Assembly: GCA_004151065.3 (NCBI GenBank)
Contig: NWUY0300013287.1
Coordinates: forward strand, 115,417-139,406
Direction of reading: 5' to 3'
DNA length: 23,990 bases
Source: Larix sibirica
Taxonomy: Eukaryota > Streptophyta > Pinopsida > Pinales > Pinaceae
The position numbers were made by a program, and so were the translations under genes. Position 1 is the first letter of the stretch. Each line of letters begins with the position of its first letter. Below are positions 18,641-23,990 of the stretch, piece by piece. The notes beneath the pieces are model-generated. The model searched no databases, had not been told where the DNA came from, and was given only the letters and a program-made list of their open reading frames with translations.

Positions 18641-19738
18641 TACTTGACATCTTTTGCTAGTAATTTTTTACCTTTCAGTTCTCTTGTTCGAATTGAAATC
18701 CAAGCAAAATTTGAAGCCTGTTTTATAATAATTCGAATTGCTTTGAAGAAAATATTTGTAATGTGTGTATAAAATTCTGTAGTCTTATGCAAAAGCTCCC
18801 ATTGTGTTATTTGTTGATAAGAGAATATGTTCACAATGTCTTCATGTTGATTGGATCCATTGAAAAGTTTAGGGAAATTTATCTCTTCAAAGAACTTGTC
18901 TTGGAAAATGCCTAATGGTCAAAAAGATTCAGGAGTTGTGATTTGTATAATTCTATTGTCTAGGTAATCTATTAAATATGTTTGTACATATTCATGTACC
19001 AACGTCTCAAATATTGGTTTTAAATCCGTCTCGCTATTGGAAAAATACAACATTTCTGTCTTCAATAAATTATTCAATTCTTGTTCAATGCTTTTGTTGA
19101 ATATCTCTTCCTAGTTGTTGTTGATAACAATGCCTTCATTTTTATGAAGTGTAGTTTTGCACAAGTCATTCAAAGCATCCATAACAGTTTTTTGCCACAC
19201 ATTACTGGATATATAGGATTTTTTGTATTCCAACTTTTGTTTTAACATTATTGCAGTTGTCATAGAGTCAGATAGACTTGGAACATTAATTATTGTTCCA
19301 ATGAGCCCAATTTGAGCTTTTTTCTAACCAAGTTGTCTTATTTGTGCAAAAGTTGTTCTTGGTGATACTAGTCGTTCCTCCAAGTGATTCAAGATTGACA
19401 CAAATGACAATTCATTGTTATGACGAATTTACATAGGTGATGTAAAGGAAGGCAAGTATTCATTACATATTAGATTTTTCGCAAAATTTGCAAATTTAAT
19501 CATTGAGTCTAATGAATTTTGCTTCTTTTACAATTGAAAAAGAATTAAAATCCAATATGGTGTTATTCACGATGGTATCAATGTCTTTATGGAATTGCAA
19601 ACATTCACATATATAACATGCATGAAGTGATGTGTCTTGAATAGATTGAAAGCATGTATTAATTGCTTTGGTTGTTTTTTCATACTCCTTTTGTATTTGA
19701 TGAGCATGCTTTCCATGTTTTCGTATTTCTTGTTTCAA
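18641..19738 (-). pseudogene. Helitron N-terminal conserved region (DUF6570-like)
   Basis: The frame 19496-19738 carries IQDTSLHACYICECLQFHKD, the Cys-x-x-Cys plus basic pattern seen at the start of many Helitron proteins. Beyond it, in changing frames, come ICNEYLPSF, NNELSFVSILNHLEERLVSP and AQIRQLG (about 19320-19440). H-[NE]-L-[ST]-x-x-x-x-x-x-E-R-L-[VI]-[SA]-P-R is the hallmark of the DUF6570-type segment preceding Rep. Nearer to Rep, 18640-18834 contains FAWISIRTRELKGKKLLAKDV. The role of this region is not established; it probably contributes to DNA binding. Many stops and frameshifts are present. Confidence 0.75.
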
Positions 19739-20074
19739 CTAATGCAGCGTTTTGAATCTATTGATAGGAATGTTGCATCGAATATCTTGTGTTGTTGGGA
19801 AAGTTACTCCTTGCAACTGTATAGGATTTGTATCTTGATTTGAAATTTCTTTTACTTTTTATCTTTTGACATATTTCCTTTTTTTGTATCTGTGTTGATT
19901 TCATTTATGTTGTTGATTGCATCTATGTTGTTCAATTTCTCAAGCAAATTGTTATAAATATTTTACTTTGTTGTGTTGTGTTGTAGTCTAGCTCCTTTGT
20001 TCTTTTTGCAATTGTCCAACAAGTTATTATAATCACTGTTTGTTGTTTCATAAAACATAATTGAGGTGGTCTTT
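19739..20074 (-). other. Helitron interval between N-terminal region and OTU-like segment
   Basis: Minus-strand frames are short and Asn/Lys-rich (NNLLDNCKKNKG, NNLLEKLNNID). This is plausible low-complexity linker of a transposon protein, but nothing specific is recognised. Confidence 0.35.
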
Positions 20075-20400
20075 TTAGAATGGGTTTTTAGCAATGGTTA
20101 AAAGTGTGAATGCAAGGAATTTAAAACATGTTGCATTAGATATAAAACTTTTGACGAAGTATATGTTGAATGGAATCTTGGGATAGGTTTTTTCAAACCT
20201 AGTATCCCTTATGTATATGTTAATGTTTAACCATTCACACAACCATTGAATTGCAAAGTCATCACCTTCTATGTTATCATGACTAGATGGCTTTGACAAA
20301 TTTACAATATATGCTTGGCAATAAGAAATTAGGATTTTTTGTCGAATTGTATTGTGATTGAGATATTTATTTAAACATTCAATTTCTCTTCCCCGTGACA
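20075..20400 (-). pseudogene. Possible OTU-like cysteine protease remnant
   Basis: The minus-strand frame reads NHNTIRQKILISYCQAYIVN, LSKPSSHDNIEGDDFAIQWL and CEWLNINIYI. The order matches the central part of OTU domains: a helix with N/E-x-I-R, an aromatic-rich helix, M-S-x-x-x-x-W-G-D-x-x-x-[IL]-x-A, then L-x-[IV]-x-I-x-[IV]. The C-terminal catalytic His motif seems to be present in the next frame (HSHF followed by a stop, then PLLKT, about 20085-20112). The N-terminal D-G-x-C motif was not found. OTU domains are known in some Helentrons. The frame continues to 20560, but the part beyond about 20410 has different base composition and may be unrelated DNA. Pattern-only assignment. Confidence 0.35.
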
Positions 20401-20409
20401 TGTGGCATT

Positions 20410-20742
20410 CCCATGAGGTAGGATCCTCTTGATGTCTCCACACATGTCTATATGAAGGAATTCCAGCTTGATGTGGTAGACTCCTCCCATATCTACCCGT
20501 CATTATGTTGTAAAATCCATGGTACGAAGAATTTATTTTACATTGATTCGAACGTCCCATCGTCAGACCTTAACTTGGATGGGTTCATCCTCAATCGTGA
20601 GAGGTGCACTCTCCACCTCCTGCAATTCATTTGGGTCCAAAAACCACATTTGGAATGCAATGATGGCAATATTTGGTGTCATTTCCTTTGGTAGAAGACC
20701 CGAACTGAGAAGGAATATAATAGATTGAAAGGAAACTTGTCA
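20410..20742 (-). pseudogene. Unrecognised protein-like remnant in less AT-rich patch
   Basis: From 20742 down to a TGA near 20570 the minus strand is open for about 57 codons and reads SSGLLPKEMTPNIAIIAF, QMWFLDPNELQEVESAPL and TIEDEPIQVKV. The same frame continues past stops as RWDVRINVK, ILRTMDFTT, RVDMGGVYHIKLEFLHIDM. The even hydrophilic composition across stops suggests real decayed coding sequence. I cannot name it; a retrotransposon protein is the likeliest source. It may mark an insertion at the 5' side of the Helitron. Confidence 0.35.
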
Positions 20743-20824
20743 TAGTTATTGTCTTGTCGAGCCCCTCGTTGTGCTTCAGCTCTGCATCAGATTTCAGTGG
20801 AAGAACCTTTCTGGTCTAGGAAGA

Positions 20825-21064
20825 ATGGCTCGAATTAAATGCACCACTCATAAAATGGTTAATGGGCCCAAACGTACTCATATGCCCCACATGCTTGAGG
20901 AGCAAAAACGAGCCAACAATGGTTTCCATGGCATAGTCAACCCTACAACAAAAGAGCATATTCATAGGTTGGAGAACAAAATTGCGACCATCAACTACAG
21001 AATGGATTATATGAAAAATTATTTGTCTATAAAGACACTAGGAATTTTGTTAATTAGAAAATGA
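20825..21064 (+). pseudogene. Unrecognised small basic protein with predicted coil
   Basis: A 79-codon plus frame from the ATG at 20825 reads MARIKCTTHKMVNGPKRTHM, then a middle segment ending NPTTKEHIHRLENKIATINY with heptad-like spacing of Leu, Ile and Met. A basic N-terminus and a coiled-coil C-terminal half resemble the start of some plant retrotransposon gag proteins; this is inference. The same frame is open upstream to 20519 except for a TGA at 20726-20728. It could instead be a chance frame on a minus-strand remnant. Confidence 0.35.
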
Positions 21065-22375
21065 TTCTTGATTAGAAAATTACTGTGAATTTTGGCAATT
21101 AGGAAACTGTAGTTATTTTTGTTGTTGCAATTCATTAATGCCATGTCATAGAGAAAAAATATTATGCTCTTATTTGCATCTTTTCTTTTATAAATGAAGT
21201 TTTGAATATTCCTCTCAATGAATCCTGCATGAAGGAACATTTGATGTCCAAGTTGATGGGGGTATGGAGGTATCCAGTATCATAAGTTTTGGCTAGATTT
21301 TTTAAGCTTATTACATGCATATGCAAAAATGGATTGGTAAATATACCAAGATGCATTTTATAGGATTGAAGAGAGCCCACAATCTAGATCTTAGATTGTT
21401 TCCTTTATTGGGAAAGCATGCTTTAATGAATAAAGTAATCTTGCACAAGATGGTGGGGAAGGTGGTAGGTGTAAAATTGATATTGTAAAAAGTAATAACA
21501 TCTAAGCCACTATGAGAAACTGCAGTAGTATCTTCATAAATAGTAGTAGAAGGATCCTATGGTACAAATAGAAATGGGTTAAAAGACTAGATTGTACTAT
21601 AACTGATAGCATTACACATAATGCGCTAGTTCTTATAATGGTTCTTAGAATATTTTCTATCATATTTGATAGTAGAAGAGAAAGAGTGACCAAATTGCTT
21701 AGTGTTAAACTATATGTTTATTCCATAAAGCTCAAGGATATGAAGCATAACCTGTTGGTAGATAAAACAATTCTTTTATACAAGATCAACCAAACCCTAA
21801 TTTTTCTAGTTTACACTCCTCCTTGTAACCATTGTGCACATTCCATCAAGCAGAATATGCCTATGCTATTCTATTTTATCAATTACATGAATCTTCTAAA
21901 AATAGAACTGAAATCTAGTGGCATTATACTCATGAGTTTTTATTTAAGATTAATTCTTGGGTTTCTTGGGTTGTATAAAAGCTATGTAAAACACTATGCT
22001 GTTATGATCAACTACACCTAGCAATCTAGAAACTGCAGGTCCTTTATTGAAAATGTGAAGATAAAAATATGTTTTCAATTTGCTATATTGTTTTCAATGT
22101 CAACTTGTAAACTATGTCTAAGTTAGCTCTTGTCCATCTCAAGTTTAGTATTGATTCCATAGGTTCTCTTTTCATTTACAATTTGTTGGATAATAGTTGT
22201 TGATTTTGAATCATCCCATCTAGCCTTCCTCTAGAGAGGCTTGCTGCAGCTTGGTAGGTCCACATTGTTGCTTATAAATATTAAATAATCAAGATCTATT
22301 TGCTTACGACAAGGTACCTTTTTGTTTCAATTCCACAGCTCATTAAGAAATAATGCCCAAACAATATAGTTAACT
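21065..22375. other. Unassigned spacer
   Basis: Several frames of 60-127 codons occur on both strands, the longest at 21638-22021 plus. All are rich in Ile, Leu, Phe and Tyr and none shows a motif I recognise. No RNA gene or strong repeat was found. Confidence 0.5.
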
Positions 22376-22633
22376 TCAATTTGGGTCTGAAACTATCGAC
22401 AACATTTCAATGCAAATTTTAAATCCCATATGATACATGCGAGAGTTCCACCCTTTCCACATGGAAGGCATATTTTCTTCATAAACCACTCTTCGCAAGT
22501 CGAGCATTTGTCCGCGTCCTTTGATAAACAATAAGCTAGAAAAAAATTGGAAGCTTAAAATAGTGTTTGAAGTACCAAACACTATGCAACCTTTGAATCC
22601 ATCTTCTCTTAGGATCCATAAAAGTCTATGCAA
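22376..22633 (-). other. Unrecognised open frame
   Basis: An 85-codon minus frame contains FIKGRGQMLDLRRVVYEEN and MPSMWKGWNSRMYHMGFK. In the neighbouring frame the same DNA gives a Cys-rich reading (KCSTCEEWFMKK, CLPCGKGG) with C-x-x-C pairs, which might be a decayed zinc-binding segment. I do not recognise either. Confidence 0.2.
22561..22584. repeat. Perfect 9-bp stem hairpin
   Basis: TAGTGTTTG, the six-base loop AAGTAC, then CAAACACTA. It is a perfect inverted repeat with no clear terminator context. Confidence 0.7.
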
Positions 22634-23030
22634 GGATCAAAGTCATAGCTAACGACATCCACCTATGAAGCAATCTACCAATTTTTTCTAGTATGATGAA
22701 AATGAATAGGCTTACCAAAGGAGGACGCCCAATGTCTACGTATAGGGACCTATAATTGAACATTCATTTTGAATTCATCATCCAACAGTATGAGAGCCTA
22801 GATATAAGAAATAGTTAATCTATTAGAAATAGTTATTGGTTAGAGCAGTAACCAACACATCTCTCTCTCTCTATAAGAGATGAAACGCAAATATAAGGCA
22901 AAACAAACTATGATTTTGAATCATTCAAGCATGACACGAACCAGGAGGAGCCATACCTTATATTTATTCTTTGGGCCGAGGGAGAATATTCTTTGGAAGC
23001 AATGGAGGATAAATTACCCAACCCCTCCAC
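22634..23030. other. Unassigned spacer with CT microsatellite
   Basis: A short run of alternating C and T lies at about 22858-22872, followed by ATAAGAGA. Nothing else was recognised. Confidence 0.5.
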
Positions 23031-23411
23031 CTAAACCTTGGTAAGAATTTGGGCATGTGAAACTAAAAAATCAGTCTTTATGCATATCAATGCACACAGG
23101 CCTGCTAAATCGGCATAGATTAGGAGACGCCTTGGATGGGCACACACAGGCCCACTGCCCGCAAAATGTTCAAAATATGAATGCTTAGTCAAGTGGACCA
23201 GTAGTTGCGGATATAAAAAGCTATATATGTAAATACATAGCCGAGCAAAATGGCAGAACTTGCATATCATCAGCAAATTCGTTAAATCTGGATGTCGGGG
23301 TTGAGAGTATTCAGTAGAGTGGAGTATTTGGAGAAACCTTGTGTAGGTGCTAAGAAAGATATGCTTCCTTTTTCTCATATCTAGGATAATGCTTGCGGTT
23401 CTCCCAATCAT
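23031..23411 (-). other. Unrecognised 126-codon open frame
   Basis: The frame starts at an ATG (23409-23411) and is rich in Leu, His, Ile and Cys (HPDLTNLLMICKFCHFARLC). A direct repeat of CACACAGGCC in the DNA (about 23093 and 23145) falls inside it. No domain, signal peptide or conserved motif was recognised, and no neighbouring gene supports it. It may be a chance frame. Confidence 0.2.
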
Positions 23412-23631
23412 TCAAACTCACATCTCGTCCGGTTCCAAGCAATGGGAGAAAGGAAAAAACTTGGGAAGACAAAATACCAAGTCAGAGAGCTTATCCATGT
23501 TCTAGTTAGCATTTATGTTCAAAAGCTTGTTCCAATTCCATACCTAGAAACATATCTCTCATTTTTTTGTATTTATGAATTTATATTATTTTAAATTATT
23601 TTTTAGTTTGACAATTCTTTTCACTCTTTTT

Positions 23632-23879
23632 TTTCAGCGAAAAAATCTACTATTGATATTCAAGTGAATCAAATAGTACAAAGATAGTCTTNGATTCTAT
23701 GTCCGAATCAATCAAAATAACTTCCAAGTAAGATCTGAAATACATAAATACCACCAATACCTTACAATTCCAAAAATCTCAAATAGACAGACCTCCCAAA
23801 CTAACCATATAACAAAAAAGTGCAGAACACATATAGCTACAGCCAATTGAATCATGAAAGAAAGATACCCTCCAAGTCC
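23632..23879 (-). other. LINE copy B 3' untranslated region
   Basis: About 250 bases follow the stop codon of the RNase H frame in element sense. The end carries TTTTTTCGCTGAAA (23632-23645) followed by an A-rich tail, AAAAAGAGTGAAAAG. The motif matches the presumed 3' end of LINE copy A (TTTTTTCTCTGAAA at 1490-1503), differing at one base. Confidence 0.6.
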
Positions 23880-23990
23880 TTAATAAAAAAAATAAGTGAC
23901 TCCACTATCCAGAATGGTATTATCACACCATTCCTCCCAAAATAGATGACCTTCCAAGCCTGCCAGAGCCTGTTTAGATAACTTATCCGC
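23880..23990 (-). pseudogene. LINE copy B: C-terminal end of RNase H (partial at window edge)
   Basis: Read on the minus strand from the window edge, 36 codons give ADKLSKQALAGLEG, HLFWEEWCDN and VTYFFY before a TAA (23880-23882). Over 24 aligned positions, 15 match the end of LINE copy A (VDSLSKEALDGDPGVLLWEEWVDN). The Asp of ADKLSK is the last catalytic Asp of RNase H and is present. No stop interrupts the visible part, so this copy may be less decayed. The rest of the element lies to the right of the window. It is classed as a pseudogene only provisionally, because its remainder is unseen. Confidence 0.85.

Larger units (their letters stand above)
13447..20400 (-). mobile_element. Degenerate Helitron of Helentron type (Rep, helicase, endonuclease, RPA-like)
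   Basis: About 7 kb of minus-strand coding remnants follow the order of a rolling-circle transposon protein: possible OTU-like segment, conserved Helitron N-terminal region, HUH nuclease, two-tyrosine motif, PIF1 helicase and an EEP endonuclease, then a separate RPA-like frame. A C-terminal endonuclease on the Rep-helicase protein is the defining feature of Helentrons. The 5' and 3' termini were not found, so the limits are those of the coding remnants. The element has many stops and frameshifts and substitutions in at least three catalytic motifs, so this copy is inactive. Confidence 0.88.

Noticed and set aside
20825-20870. Histone H3-like N-terminus (MARIKCTTHK resembles MARTKQTARK)
   Set aside because: The similarity stops after about ten residues and the rest is a coil unlike the histone fold.

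Overview
The window is transposon-rich, AT-rich nuclear DNA of a large-genome plant. The plant call rests on an RNase H-bearing L1-type LINE that has a plant DUF4283-type ORF1 and a zf-RVT domain. A gymnosperm such as a conifer is my best guess, but no host gene, tRNA or rRNA is present to fix the taxon. I see no intact protein-coding gene. Every recognisable reading frame belongs to a decayed mobile element. The two isolated N bases (885 and 23692) are ambiguous calls, not gaps.

Layout. 1-1480: unassigned DNA with a cluster of inverted repeats (354-427), a possible tRNA-type A box and a short acidic reading frame (641-823, minus). About 1490-6340: a LINE on the minus strand, read right to left as ORF1 start, DUF4283-like segment, CCHC knuckle, endonuclease C-terminus, reverse transcriptase, zf-RVT and RNase H. 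It is broken by stops, frameshifts and at least one internal deletion, and it has lost two RNase H catalytic aspartates. 6480-13200: about 6.7 kb with no recognised gene, but with diverged tandem repeats (9590-9970 and 10099-10245) and hairpin-forming sequences.

About 13450-20400: a large, decayed Helitron on the minus strand. From right to left it shows a possible OTU-like segment, the conserved Helitron N-terminal region, the HUH Rep domain, the two-tyrosine Rep motif, a PIF1-type helicase, an apurinic-type (EEP) endonuclease and a downstream RPA-like OB-fold reading frame. Rep, helicase and endonuclease together are the Helentron arrangement, best known from animals and fungi. This is the most interesting content of the window.

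20410-21064 is a less AT-rich patch with protein-like frames on both strands that I cannot name. 21065-23600 has no recognised gene. 23880-23990 is the 3' end of a second LINE of the same family and orientation as the first; the two share a terminal motif in the 3' UTR.

As a functional system, the Helitron would have encoded single-strand nicking and transfer (Rep), unwinding (helicase), a second nuclease (EN) and a single-strand DNA binding protein (RPA-like). The LINEs would have encoded target-primed reverse transcription. In this copy all appear inactive, and many lesions look like C-to-T changes expected from long-term cytosine methylation.
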